Below, piece after piece: positions 1 to 8,247 of a stretch of DNA of 60,480 nt; within the stretch, counting starts at the first letter, position 1; every line of letters begins with the position of its first letter. A model generated the notes under the pieces. That model did no database searches, was not told the DNA's origin, and was given only the letters and a program-made list of their open reading frames with translations. The DNA is from Sandaracinaceae bacterium (GTDB lineage Bacteria; Myxococcota_A; Polyangia; Polyangiales; Sandaracinaceae). The translations under genes were made by a program, and so were the position numbers. The DNA lies in contig JAVJQK010000040.1 in assembly GCA_040218145.1 (NCBI GenBank), positions 1 through 60,480 of the forward strand, given 5' to 3'.

Positions 1-140
1 CCTCGTCTCTCGGGCGGGACGACCCGTCTCTCGGCCCGTGTCTCCTCGAAAATGCTGAAGCATTTCCTCGTCGCCCCGAACCGAGAACCGGGCCGTCGCG
101 CTCCGAGATCCTTCGGGCTCGGTACTTCAACGGCCTGCTG
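1..140. repeat. Long palindrome, family B copy 1 (left arm cut by window edge)
   Basis: A near-palindrome centred at about 57.5, where AATGCT (51-56) and AGCATT (59-64) flank a 2-nt loop. The arms keep pairing outward: the left segment 8-40 is largely complementary to 75-108. The right arm runs to about 140, where CTTCAACGGCCTGCTG pairs with sequence that must lie left of position 1. The complete left arm can be read in the second copy at 49369-49454. Bases 1-60 are identical to 49395-49454. The function is unknown. Confidence 0.75.
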
Positions 141-214
141 ACGTCGGCGCGGCGCTCGGCTCCGAGATTTCGTGACTCGACGACATCTCGTGGCGTCCGT
201 CGCCGCGCGATCGA
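141..214. repeat. Palindrome, family A copy 1
   Basis: An imperfect inverted repeat whose core is CCGAGATTTCGT (162-173), a 6-nt loop, then ACGACATCTCGTGG (180-193). Outer segments (GCGGCGCG on both sides, with a 2-nt offset) also pair. The right-hand core recurs at 2456-2469 and 8188-8201. It directly abuts the family B palindrome. The rest of 215-359 shows no gene or site that I can support. Confidence 0.6.
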
Positions 215-359
215 CGGCGCGCGCGCGAGTGGGACTGGCACGTGCCGTGCGGGATGCCGGCGCGGAGGGCATCGGCGCCATTCGGCGCACGAGCGCGTCC
301 CTCCTCCCTCGTCCACCACGTCTCGCTCGCAACTCGGGTTGCGGGCCCGGGAGCCGTCC

Positions 360-1622
360 ATGATCGATCTGCTCGTCCTCCTCGTGTCCGTCGGACTCAC
401 CCTCGCTGCGGCCGCGCTCGTCGCGAGCTGGCGCGCATTGCGCCCTCGCGGAGACGACGGGCCGGAGCCCGAGGCGCTCCCGGCCATCGTCGTGGTGCGC
501 CCGATCCGCGGCCTGGATCCCGGCCTGCCAGTCAACCTGCGCGTGGCGCTCGAGCAGCGCTATCCGGGTGAGATGGAGACGATCTTCGTGCTCGACGACG
601 CGCGCGACCCCGCGTATCCGCTCGTGCGCCGCGCCGTGGAGGCGCACATGGAGCGCCCGGCGCGACCCGACCCGGCCACTCGCTCCACCTCGGCCCACGT
701 CGTCCTGGCGGGTCCGCGGTCCTCGGGGCGCACCGGCAAGCTGCATGCGATGATCGAAGGGCTGCGCGCCGCGCGCGCGGACGCGCCCCTCGTCGCCTTC
801 GCGGACTCGGACACGCGCCCCCCGGCCACCCTCCTCGCGAAGCTCGCTCACGCGGTCACGCGGGATCCCGAGGTCGGTGCCGCGTTCGCCCCGGCCGTGA
901 GCGTCGCGCCGCCGAGCACCGCAGGTGACGTCGGCTACGGTCTCCTGCTCGATGGTCTCTACGGACCTCAGGCCGCCATCACGATGGCGCAAGAGGGATC
1001 GCTTCCGTTCATCATGGGGCAGACCATGGTCCTCAGACGACGCGCTCTCGAGGCAGCGGGCGGCCTGCGCGCCTCCACGGGGCAGCTCGTCGACGACATG
1101 CACATCGGCGCGGGGATCACCCGGGCGGGCTATCGCAATGTACTGGTCCCGAATCGGCTGCCGATCTGGAGTGAGGGCCTGTCCTGGCGGGCGTTCCACT
1201 CGCTCGCCCTCCGCTGGATGATCTACGGACGCACGGGCGTGCCGATGTGGCCCTTCAACGCACCGACGATCGCCTACCTGGGCGCTTTCCATCTCGCCGG
1301 GCTCGCAGCGATCGCCGCGCTGCTGAGCGGGGCCCATGCATCGGCCGCGTTCTTCGCGGCGGCCTCGCTCGCGGTGCCTGCGGCGCTCGGTGTCGTCCGT
1401 CGCCTTCAAGGCGCCGCGCCCGTCCCCTGGCGACTCGCTTGGGCGCTCCCCCTCACCCTCGCGCTCGCGCCCCTGGCGTTCCTTCGCGCCCAGCTGGCGA
1501 GGAGCGTCGAGTGGCGAGGGCGGCGCTATCGCCTGAGCCCGGATGGCCGCCTCCAGTCCCGGTTCGACGGAGGGCCGACGAGCGTCACCAGTCTCTCGGT
1601 GCCGTCGCTACCGCCCGAATAG
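360..1622 (+). CDS. Membrane glycosyltransferase, ceramide glucosyltransferase-like (GT21)
   Basis: A 420-aa protein with an N-terminal transmembrane segment (residues 2-22), a cytosolic GT-A domain and hydrophobic C-terminal segments. The GT2/GT21 landmarks are in order: a DSDTR metal-binding motif near residue 151, LVDDMHIG near 244, and an LALRW motif resembling the (Q/R)xxRW signature. This arrangement is known for ceramide glucosyltransferases and their bacterial relatives such as HpnI, which transfer a sugar from UDP-sugar to a lipid. The exact acceptor cannot be read here. An in-frame TTG lies 21 nt upstream, but the ATG preceded by GGGAG and leading straight into the membrane segment is preferred. 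It appears to be monocistronic. Confidence 0.75.
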   Translation: MIDLLVLLVSVGLTLAAAALVASWRALRPRGDDGPEPEALPAIVVVRPIRGLDPGLPVNLRVALEQRYPGEMETIFVLDDARDPAYPLVRRAVEAHMERPARPDPATRSTSAHVVLAGPRSSGRTGKLHAMIEGLRAARADAPLVAFADSDTRPPATLLAKLAHAVTRDPEVGAAFAPAVSVAPPSTAGDVGYGLLLDGLYGPQAAITMAQEGSLPFIMGQTMVLRRRALEAAGGLRASTGQLVDDMHIGAGITRAGYRNVLVPNRLPIWSEGLSWRAFHSLALRWMIYGRTGVPMWPFNAPTIAYLGAFHLAGLAAIAALLSGAHASAAFFAAASLAVPAALGVVRRLQGAAPVPWRLAWALPLTLALAPLAFLRAQLARSVEWRGRRYRLSPDGRLQSRFDGGPTSVTSLSVPSLPPE

Positions 1623-1652
1623 TTGCCGCCAGCACCCGTCGCGGCCTGGAAC

Positions 1653-1682
1653 GCGAGCCACGAGCGAGTCTCGTCGGCTCGC
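1653..1682. other. Hairpin downstream of the glycosyltransferase gene
   Basis: GCGAGCCACGAG (1653-1664) pairs with CTCGTCGGCTCGC (1670-1682), with one bulge and a 5-nt loop, 30 nt after the stop codon. No T-tract follows, so it is not a classical intrinsic terminator, though it could protect the mRNA 3' end. The rest of the 1623-1840 gap shows no gene. Confidence 0.4.
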
Positions 1683-1840
1683 GTGCTCGCGTCTGGAGCG
1701 CGTGGAGCGCGTCACGCATCGAGGATTGCGAAATGCGAAACGGCGCCGTGCCGCAAACGACAGTTCTCGTTTCTCGGTATGGGTCGCATGACTGTTCGTG
1801 ACCGACGGCATCGTCGCCGCGGCACACGAAAGGAAAGTTC

Positions 1841-2416
1841 ATGTCTCGCATTCCGACCCCCGCCTCCATCGATGACTCGCCCGCCGGCTCGCGGGAGCTG
1901 CTCGAGGGCGTCCGGCAGCAGCTCGGCAGCGTCCCCAACCTCTTCCGGATCGTCGGCACGAGCCCCGCGGCGCTCGAGGGCTACCTCGGGCTGAACGGGG
2001 CGCTCTCCAAGGGCTCTCTGCCCGCGGCCACCCGCGAGCGGATCGCGCTCGCGGTCGCGGAGATCAACGGCTGCGGCTACTGCCTGGCCGCGCACACGTA
2101 CCTCGGGTCTCGGTTCGCCAAGCTGAGCCCCGAGGAGATCGAGGCCAACCGACGCGGCGAGTCCGCGGACGCGAAGGCCGACGCGGCGGTGCGGTTCGCG
2201 GTCGAGATCGTGCGACAGCGCGGACAGGTGGACGCCAGCGCCGTCGAGCGTGCCCGGCGGGCCGGGTTCACGGACGCCGAGCTCGTCGAGATCATCGGGC
2301 ACACCGCGCTGAACACGCTGACGAACTACGTGAACAGCGTGCTGGAGACGGCCATCGACTTCCCCGAGGTCACTCCGCTCGACGCCGGCTCCGCCGAGGA
2401 GCGCCGGGCGGTCTGA
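1841..2416 (+). CDS. Carboxymuconolactone decarboxylase / AhpD-like protein (peroxidase-related)
   Basis: A 191-aa all-helical protein of the CMD/AhpD family. The redox signature is C78-G-Y-C81 with H85 (CxxCxxxH), as in AhpD-type alkylhydroperoxidases. These are known to reduce peroxides through a disulfide relay, so a thiol-peroxidase role is likely. The length matches the peroxidase-related subgroup. The start is supported by AGGAAAG seven nt before the ATG. A family A palindrome begins directly after the TGA stop. No electron-donor partner gene is adjacent. Confidence 0.85.
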   Translation: MSRIPTPASIDDSPAGSRELLEGVRQQLGSVPNLFRIVGTSPAALEGYLGLNGALSKGSLPAATRERIALAVAEINGCGYCLAAHTYLGSRFAKLSPEEIEANRRGESADAKADAAVRFAVEIVRQRGQVDASAVERARRAGFTDAELVEIIGHTALNTLTNYVNSVLETAIDFPEVTPLDAGSAEERRAV

Positions 2417-2487
2417 CGACCCTTCACGGGCTGCGCCACGGTATCTCGTGGTTCTACGAGATCTCGTGGCGCAGCCGTTCAGGATCG
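2417..2487. repeat. Palindrome, family A copy 2
   Basis: Left arm 2429-2449 and right arm 2456-2476 pair at 19 of 21 positions around a GGTTCT loop. The outer flanks (CGACCCTT, with the complement of AGGATCG) extend the pairing to about 2417-2487. The core ACGAGATCTCGTGG (2456-2469) is shared with the other family A copies. It begins right at the stop codon of the AhpD-like gene and could act as its 3' end, but there is no T-tract. Confidence 0.7.
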
Positions 2488-2570
2488 TTCTGGTACAGCA
2501 ATTAAAATTGGCATGGGCCGTGCGGAGGTCGTGCGACCGGTGCAGCGGGAGGGATTCGAAAGGACGACCG

Positions 2571-2996
2571 ATGACTCAGATACCGAAACAGAAGCTCGTG
2601 CCTCCGTTCACCCGGGAGACGGCGCTCGCCAAGGTGAAGGCGGCGGAGGACGCCTGGAACTCCATGGACCCCGTTCGGGTGGCGCGCGCCTACACGAAGG
2701 ACTCGGTCTGGCGAAACCGAGAAGAGTTCTTCGTCGGGCGAGCGGCGATCGAAGCGTTCCTCCGCCGCAAGTGGGAGAAGGAGACCGAGTATCGCCTGAT
2801 GAAGGAGCTCTGGGCCTTCACCAACAATCGCATCTCGGTGCGATTCGAGTACGAGTGGCGCGACCCCGAGAGCGGCCAGTGGTACCGAACCCACGGCAAC
2901 GAGCACTGGGAGTTCGACGACGAAGGCCTGATGTCGCGGCGCGACATGAGCGCCAACGACGTGCCCATCGACGAGTGGGAGCGACGCTACCGTTGA
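2571..2996 (+). CDS. Nuclear transport factor 2-like protein, DUF1348 family
   Basis: A 141-aa SnoaL/NTF2-fold protein. It has the YTxDSxWRNRxEFFxGRxAIxxFL pattern and ends with a WEFDDEGL...RDMSAND segment, both typical of DUF1348. The fold makes a cone-shaped pocket, and no catalytic role is established for the family. A longer reading frame begins at 2448, but the ATG at 2571, preceded by GAAAGGAC, gives the family's usual length. The gene stands alone between a palindrome and a bidirectional terminator. Confidence 0.85.
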   Translation: MTQIPKQKLVPPFTRETALAKVKAAEDAWNSMDPVRVARAYTKDSVWRNREEFFVGRAAIEAFLRRKWEKETEYRLMKELWAFTNNRISVRFEYEWRDPESGQWYRTHGNEHWEFDDEGLMSRRDMSANDVPIDEWERRYR

Positions 2997-3011
2997 GTGA
3001 GCGTCGGCGCG

Positions 3012-3044
3012 GCCGCCCCTCTCCGTTCACCGGAGGGGGGCGGC
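3012..3044. terminator. Strong hairpin between convergent genes
   Basis: GCCGCCCCTCTCCG (3012-3025) faces CCGGAGGGGGGCGGC (3030-3044) across a 4-nt TTCA loop. It sits 15 nt after the DUF1348 stop and 12 nt before the stop of the opposing gene. It is therefore placed to end transcription from both sides, although no long T-run is present. Confidence 0.6.
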
Positions 3045-3056
3045 GTTCTCGATCGG

Positions 3057-3605
3057 TCAGGGCGCCCGCTCGTAGCGGAGGTCGTACTGGATCGGGACAG
3101 GCAGCTGGGGCGACGTGATCCGCACTTGCATCCAGAGTGCGCCAGGCTCGAGCTCTGGCCGCAGCCAGCTCTCGCGCGTCCCGCGGTCGGTCTCGGAGCG
3201 CAGGTAGAGCCCGGACCCGCTTCGCTGCGCGCGGAAGCGGCTGACGTCGCCGTCGCTCCCGGTCACCCGCACCGCCGGGCCCTGCACGGACACGGCGGGT
3301 GAGGTCCACGCTCCGAGCCGGACGGCGACACGCTCGGCGCCTCGAGCCTGGATCTCCACGCTCTGCTCGGGCTGGACCGAACGACGGATCTCGGTCCGCG
3401 CGAAGCCTCGGATGAAGAAGTTGAGGCCCCTCACCGCCCGCTCGATGCCGCGCCGCAGGCTCTCGTGGCCCGAGGTCAGCCGATAGGTGCCGTCGAGGTC
3501 GCCGAGCTCACCGCTCGACGGTGGGGCTTGCGCCCGGCCAGACCAGGCCGTCCCCCCCAGCAGCATGAGCGCCGCGACCAGGGAGAGTCGTCTCGAGGTT
3601 CGCAT
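3057..3605 (-). CDS. Exported protein of unknown function
   Basis: A 182-aa protein with a clear Sec signal peptide (RR near residue 5, a hydrophobic stretch from VAALMLLGG, and a likely cut after GRAQA). The mature part has a duplicated-looking beta-rich pattern (SRFRAQRSGSGLYLRSET) but no motif I recognise. The ATG at 3605 begins the signal peptide directly, so the longer upstream frame is discarded. It lies downstream of the VOC gene with a 109-nt gap and may be a separate unit. No function is assigned. Confidence 0.7.
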   Translation of the reverse strand: MRTSRRLSLVAALMLLGGTAWSGRAQAPPSSGELGDLDGTYRLTSGHESLRRGIERAVRGLNFFIRGFARTEIRRSVQPEQSVEIQARGAERVAVRLGAWTSPAVSVQGPAVRVTGSDGDVSRFRAQRSGSGLYLRSETDRGTRESWLRPELEPGALWMQVRITSPQLPVPIQYDLRYERAP

Positions 3606-3714
3606 GGGGTTCTCCTTCCGCGTACTGGCGTACGCTCGTCGCTGTCTCGGTTCTCTACGCAGCGCGCCGCCCGGTCGCCGAGGACGCGGGCGGCGCTCGC
3701 TCACTCGCTCGCGG

Positions 3715-4146
3715 TCACTCCTTCGTGCCCACCAGCTCCACCCGCGGTCCCCCCGGGATGCGGCACATCATGTGTGTCAGCCCCGTGGAGCCCAGTGACT
3801 CGGGCGCGAACTCGAGCTCCGCGCCCGGGTACTCGGAGATGCGACGCGAGAGCTCGCGCAGCCGATCCGGGGGCACACGGAGCGCCAGGTGGTGGAGCCC
3901 GACGTTCTTTCGACGATCGAACGGGGTGCAGGCCTTCGGGTCCTCGACCCGCCAGAGGGTGATCAGGGTCACCCCGTCCGACACGAACACCGCCGGGTAG
4001 TCGAGGCGCTCCGCCACGACGGAGAACCCCAGCACGCTGACGAAGAACGCCCGGGCACCATCCAGATCGCTCACGGTCAGGCCCACGTGGTGGACCCCCC
4101 GCGTGACCGCGCTCCGCTCCGTCTCATCTCCACCTCTGCTCGTCAT
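3715..4146 (-). CDS. VOC-family (glyoxalase/dioxygenase-like) protein
   Basis: A 143-aa vicinal-oxygen-chelate protein made of two beta-alpha-beta-beta-beta modules. Module one starts with VHHVGLTVSDL and module two with GLHHLALRV. The two module-start histidines and the terminal ELVG glutamate are the usual metal ligands. The substrate is unknown, since the family covers glyoxalases, dioxygenases and resistance proteins. Its ATG overlaps the stop of the upstream flavin-binding gene by 4 nt (ATGA), so the two are translationally coupled. It is the last gene of the minus-strand operon that begins at 8081. Confidence 0.85.
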   Translation of the reverse strand: MTSRGGDETERSAVTRGVHHVGLTVSDLDGARAFFVSVLGFSVVAERLDYPAVFVSDGVTLITLWRVEDPKACTPFDRRKNVGLHHLALRVPPDRLRELSRRISEYPGAELEFAPESLGSTGLTHMMCRIPGGPRVELVGTKE

Positions 4147-5141
4147 GACGCCTCTCTTCCTTCATGAGTCGCGCTCAGCGCAGCTCGGGCCTCGGCCCAG
4201 CTGCCCACCAGCGCCTCGTTCCTGGACGGGGTCGGCGGGCCGAACCGGATCGGGACCACGCCCTCGAGCGTTCGGACTCGCTCCACGTGGATCCGCACGA
4301 AGCGCTCGGCTCCGTCGTAGGCCTCGAGGAGGGGATCCTCCCAGAGCACCACCGCGCGGCCCTCGATCTGGACCAGGTCCCCGCGGACGAAGTCGACGAA
4401 GAGGAGGCCCACGGGGGCGTGCCGGAGCAGATTGCCGATGGTGTTGTAGAGACGGTTCCCGCCGAAGTCGGGGAACAGCAGGGTCCGCTCGCTCTCCACG
4501 CGGACGAACCCGGGCGCGCCCCCACGATGGCTCGCGTCCACCCCGCGGCGCGGGTCGCCCGGAGAGCCGGGATAGGCCGACGCGATGAAGAACGCGTCCG
4601 CCCGAGACACCAGCTTCGCCGCCTCGGAGTCCAACCGGGCCGCCTCGTGGCGCGCCCGCGGGACGAGCGGGAGGTCGATCTCGGGGGCGAGCTCCATGGC
4701 GCGCACGCGGATGTGCTGAGGGCAGTTGCCGAAGGCCTGATCGACGCGGAGCTCGAAACCGTCTCCCGTCGCCGCGGTCACCCGACCGTTGACGCGATTC
4801 CTGCGGCGCGTCCGGAGATCGATCCCGAGGACGCCGAGACCGGCCCCCACGGCGAGGCGCTCCGCGAGGGGATCCCCCTCGACCGGGCGGGCGTTCACCG
4901 CGAGGTGTCGTTCGTCCCGGGCGGTGGCGAACCCCGGTCGGCCGAACAGGGCCGAGGCGGTGGGCGCCCCGTCGTCCGAGACGGACCCGACCACGAGCAT
5001 CGGCTGGCTCGCGTAGAACTCGCGGTGCTGCGCGGGGAGCTCGGTGCGGATGAAGCGCGAGGCGTGCTGGTGCACCTGCTCTCGCACGCCCATGCGGCCT
5101 TGGGCTTCGAGCTCTCCATCATGAAAGGGCGTGTCGGTCAT
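4143..5141 (-). CDS. Pyridoxamine 5'-phosphate oxidase-like FMN-binding split-barrel protein
   Basis: A 332-aa protein with two split-barrel halves. The N-terminal half begins with FYASQPMLVVGSVSDDGAP, and the C-terminal half contains RTLLFPDFGGNRLYNTIGN, a hallmark of the YddH/PNPOx-like group. These proteins bind FMN or F420 and are usually oxidoreductases of unknown substrate. The start (ATGA) overlaps the stop of the LysR gene, and the stop overlaps the VOC gene start, both by 4 nt. A redox or detoxification role is inferred from these neighbours. Confidence 0.8.
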   Translation of the reverse strand: MTDTPFHDGELEAQGRMGVREQVHQHASRFIRTELPAQHREFYASQPMLVVGSVSDDGAPTASALFGRPGFATARDERHLAVNARPVEGDPLAERLAVGAGLGVLGIDLRTRRRNRVNGRVTAATGDGFELRVDQAFGNCPQHIRVRAMELAPEIDLPLVPRARHEAARLDSEAAKLVSRADAFFIASAYPGSPGDPRRGVDASHRGGAPGFVRVESERTLLFPDFGGNRLYNTIGNLLRHAPVGLLFVDFVRGDLVQIEGRAVVLWEDPLLEAYDGAERFVRIHVERVRTLEGVVPIRFGPPTPSRNEALVGSWAEARAALSATHEGREAS

Positions 5142-6073
5142 CGGTGGTTCCTTGGCAAAGGGGGGGCGGGTTCGAGGGGCGAGTGAGCGCGCAGCGCCGG
5201 AAGCGCGCGCAGCCGGGGGGCGGCGAGATCGAGGAAGGCGCGGACTCGCGGCGGCACGAGTCGCCGTGACGGGTGCACGAGGTGGACGGGGATCGGCGGC
5301 GGCTCGTGCGCGCCGAGCAAGCGGACCAGGCGGCCCGCCTCGAGATCGGTCGCGAGCTGGTACGAGAGCGCGCGGACCACACCTCGCCCGTCACGCGCGG
5401 CCGCGATCGCGACCTCGGCCCGATCGACGACCAGTCGAGGAGACAGCCGCACGACCTGGTCGCCGCGGAAGCGCCACTCGGGGATGCCCGTGTGGGACGA
5501 GAACCAGAGGACGGAGTGTCGGCCGAGCTCGGAGGGGGTGAGTGGAGCGCCGTGAGCCTCCACGTAGGCGGGACTCGCGGCGAGCTGCTCCCGCACCGCG
5601 CCGACCCGCGTGGCGCTCAGCGAGCTGTCCGCGAGCGACCCGACGCGGACCGCGACGTCGATCCCTTCTGCCACCAGGTCCACGAGCGCGTCGCTCATCG
5701 AGAGCTCCGCCGTGAGGGCGGGGTGACGCTCCAAGAGCTCGGTCACCAGCGGCGCCACGTGCATCCGGCCGAACACCTCTGGCGCGGTGACACGCAGCCG
5801 CCCTCGCGGGCGCTCCGGATCCATCGCCCGGTCGAGCGCCTCGTCGTACGCGGCGAGCAGCGCGCGCCCGCGCGCGGCCAGGGCCGCTCCCGCCTGGCTG
5901 GGCGCCGAGGCGCGCGTCGAGCGCTCGATCAGTCGCACGCCGGCGCGCTCCTCGAGCGCGGCGAGCGCTCGCGTCACCGCGGCGGGGGAGCGGTGGAGTC
6001 TCCGCGCCGCCGCGGCGAGCGAGCCGCCGTCGACCACGGCCATCAGCACCTCGAGCTCGTCCAGCCTGTCCAT
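5138..6073 (-). CDS. LysR-family transcriptional regulator
   Basis: A 311-aa regulator. The N-terminal winged helix-turn-helix (residues 1-60; SLAAAARRLHRSPAAVTRALAALE) has the LysR pattern, and the effector-binding domain follows from about residue 90. It is placed inside an operon, 18 nt after the thiolase stop and overlapping the flavin-protein gene by 4 nt. Most LysR genes instead diverge from their target. It therefore probably regulates its own operon. The effector cannot be inferred. Confidence 0.9.
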   Translation of the reverse strand: MDRLDELEVLMAVVDGGSLAAAARRLHRSPAAVTRALAALEERAGVRLIERSTRASAPSQAGAALAARGRALLAAYDEALDRAMDPERPRGRLRVTAPEVFGRMHVAPLVTELLERHPALTAELSMSDALVDLVAEGIDVAVRVGSLADSSLSATRVGAVREQLAASPAYVEAHGAPLTPSELGRHSVLWFSSHTGIPEWRFRGDQVVRLSPRLVVDRAEVAIAAARDGRGVVRALSYQLATDLEAGRLVRLLGAHEPPPIPVHLVHPSRRLVPPRVRAFLDLAAPRLRALPALRAHSPLEPAPPLPRNHR

Positions 6074-6091
6074 GGTCTCGGCTCGTGCGCT

Positions 6092-7345
6092 TCAGGCTCG
6101 CTCGAGGATCATCGCCGCCGCCTGCGCGCCCGCGGCGCAGATGCTCACCAGGCCGCGCTTGGCGTCCCGACGTCGCAGCTCGTTGGCGAGGGTGGTGACG
6201 ATGCGAGCGCCCGTCGCCGCGAAGGGGTGCCCCACGCTCAGTGAGCTCCCGTTGACGTTGAGCTTCTCGAAGGACGGAGCGCCGATGGCCGGCTCCTTCC
6301 AGCCCTTCTCCCAGGCCGCGAGGTTGGCCGCGACCTGCCCCGCGAAGGCTTCGTGCATCTCGACGAGATCGAGATCGTCGAAGGTCAGCCCCTCCTGGCG
6401 AAGCAGTCGCGGCACGGCGACGCCCGGGCCCATCAGCAGGCCGTCGGCCGGGTCGATCCCCACGGTGAGCATCGCGCGGACGTACGCCAGGGGCTCGAAG
6501 CCTTCCTTCTCCGCCCGCGCCTCGCTCATCAGGAGCACCGCGGCCGCGCCGTCGGTGAGCGGGCTCGCGTTCCCGGCCGTGATCGAGCCCGAGCCGCTGC
6601 GGTCGAAGACGGCGGGCAGCTTCGCGAGCTTCTCCATCGAGGTGTCGGCGCGGATCAGCGCGTCCTCCTCGAGTCCCCCCAGGGGGCGGATCTGATCTCG
6701 AAGGTGCCCCTCGCGGGTGGCTCGCGCCGCGTTCATGTGGCTGCGGAACGCGATCTCGTCCTGCAGCGCGCGGGAGATCTCCCACGCCTTGACCGTGATC
6801 TCCGTGTGCTCGCCCATGGTCAGGCCGGTCGAGGGTTCCTGCACACCCGGGAGGGTCGGCAGGAGGTCCTTCGGGCGCACCTCGAGGAACTGCTTCAGCT
6901 TCTCGGGGAGCTTGGCGGCCTTGTTGGCGCCGCGGAACGCCTCGGCCATCGCCTCGCTGAAGAGCACCGGGGCGTGCGACATCGACTCGACGCCGCCCGC
7001 GATCGCCACCTCGGCCCGGCCGAGCGCGATCGCGTCGTGCGCGGCGGTGATGGCAGACGTGCCCGTGATGCAGTTGTCGGAGAGCGTCAGTGCGTACGTC
7101 TCCGGCTGGAGCCGGCTCTCGAACACCACCTCGCGAGCGAGGTGAGGGACGCGAGGGTCGACTACGACGTTTCCGAAGTAGAGCTGATCGACCGTGCGAG
7201 GATCGATGCGCTGCTTCTCGATCAGCCCATCGACGGCGTGGGCGCCGAGGTGCACGGCGTCGAAATTCGAGAGGTGCTTGGCGGCCTTCGCGAACGGCGT
7301 ACGTGCGCCGCCGACGACGACCACGCGTCGAGGGGTCTGAGTCAT
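6092..7345 (-). CDS. Thiolase / acetyl-CoA C-acyltransferase (FadI/FadA-like)
   Basis: A 417-aa thiolase that splits 3-ketoacyl-CoA with CoA, or condenses acetyl-CoA. The nucleophile is Cys92 in DNCITG. The MHEAFAGQ histidine loop and GHPFAATGARI are intact. The C-terminal active-site loop reads CAAGAQAAAM, where most thiolases have CxGGGxG or CxAGGxG, so the second glycine is altered. The length fits trifunctional-type thiolases. AGGAG lies about 12 nt before the ATG. It is second in an operon behind a cysteine hydrolase (43-nt gap). No hydratase/dehydrogenase partner is adjacent. Confidence 0.9.
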   Translation of the reverse strand: MTQTPRRVVVVGGARTPFAKAAKHLSNFDAVHLGAHAVDGLIEKQRIDPRTVDQLYFGNVVVDPRVPHLAREVVFESRLQPETYALTLSDNCITGTSAITAAHDAIALGRAEVAIAGGVESMSHAPVLFSEAMAEAFRGANKAAKLPEKLKQFLEVRPKDLLPTLPGVQEPSTGLTMGEHTEITVKAWEISRALQDEIAFRSHMNAARATREGHLRDQIRPLGGLEEDALIRADTSMEKLAKLPAVFDRSGSGSITAGNASPLTDGAAAVLLMSEARAEKEGFEPLAYVRAMLTVGIDPADGLLMGPGVAVPRLLRQEGLTFDDLDLVEMHEAFAGQVAANLAAWEKGWKEPAIGAPSFEKLNVNGSSLSVGHPFAATGARIVTTLANELRRRDAKRGLVSICAAGAQAAAMILERA

Positions 7346-7388
7346 GTCTCTTCTTCTCCTGTGGAACGGGGTGCCGAGCGTTCGCCGC

Positions 7389-8081
7389 CTACTCGGCGGC
7401 GCTCAGCACCATCTCGCTGCGCATCGCCGTGACGGCCTCCTCGGTGGTCCACGTGGCGTTCGCGAGGAAGCGGAAGTTCGTGAGGGCCGCGGCGTAGCCA
7501 TCGCCCTCTTCGACCTTGGCCGCGGCGGTGGCGTCCGTGACCACGGCGACCTCGAAGCCCTGCTCGAGGAGCTCCCGCAGGTGGGACTCGGTGCAGAGGT
7601 TCGCGCTCATGCCCGCGAGGATCACCTTGTCGATGTTCCGCTTCCGGAGCTGCAGGACGAGGTCGTTGCTCTCGGGCCCGTAGACCTTGTGCGGGCTCAC
7701 GACGATCGTCTTCCCGTCGTCGATGAGCGGCTTGTAGCGCTCCAACCAATCGGCCCCCGACCCCTGCAGCCCCGCGGTCGTCAGCGCGTGGGGGCGGTCG
7801 AACATGTGGATGTCGTGCATGAGGGCCTCGAGCGCGCCCTCGAAGAACCAGCCGTGGTCGGTCGCGTAGTAGTAGTGGGGTGAGATGAAGACGGGCAGCT
7901 CAGCCGCCTTCGCGGCGACGAGGAGCTGCTCGATGTGTTCGACGGTTCCGTTCTCCACGACGCTGTCGCCGACGACGCCCCAAGCGACCCCGTCTGGGCT
8001 GAGAAAGTCGTTCTGCGGATCGGTGATGACGAGCGCGGTGCGCGAGAGATCGATGTCCATTCCCGGATTCGGTAGTGCCAT
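7389..8081 (-). CDS. Isochorismatase-like cysteine hydrolase
   Basis: A 230-aa member of the isochorismatase/nicotinamidase superfamily. The catalytic triad is visible: D21 in ITDPQNDF, K132 in SPHKVYG, and C163 in GMSANLCTESH. These enzymes hydrolyse amides or vinyl ethers, and the substrate here is unknown. The ATG at 8081 has an excellent AAAGGAGG ribosome binding site, so the much longer upstream frame is rejected. It is the first gene of the operon continuing through thiolase, LysR, flavin protein and VOC protein. Confidence 0.9.
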   Translation of the reverse strand: MALPNPGMDIDLSRTALVITDPQNDFLSPDGVAWGVVGDSVVENGTVEHIEQLLVAAKAAELPVFISPHYYYATDHGWFFEGALEALMHDIHMFDRPHALTTAGLQGSGADWLERYKPLIDDGKTIVVSPHKVYGPESNDLVLQLRKRNIDKVILAGMSANLCTESHLRELLEQGFEVAVVTDATAAAKVEEGDGYAAALTNFRFLANATWTTEEAVTAMRSEMVLSAAE

Positions 8082-8136
8082 GGTGGCCTCCTTTGTTGAT
8101 CCGGGGACAGGGCAAGGCGCATGCCGTGCGTCGAGA

Positions 8137-8232
8137 GCGCGGTCCGAGCGCGAACGGAGCGCGCCCTCCACGAGATGTCGTCGGTTCACGACATCTCGTG
8201 GAGGGTGCGCTCGTGTTCCGCGTCGAGCGGGT
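8137..8232. repeat. Palindrome, family A copy 3
   Basis: Arms 8159-8181 and 8188-8210 pair at 22 of 23 positions around the loop CGGTTC. The outer flanks extend weaker pairing to about 8137-8232. The core ACGACATCTCGTGG (8188-8201) is shared with the copies near 180 and 2456. It lies between two minus-strand genes, 16 nt beyond the stop of the upstream one. Confidence 0.75.
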
Positions 8233-8247
8233 AGGGGTTCGCGCGCT

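Noticed and set aside
1653..1682. Intrinsic terminator after the glycosyltransferase
   Set aside because: The stem is good but no T-run follows, so it is listed only as a hairpin.
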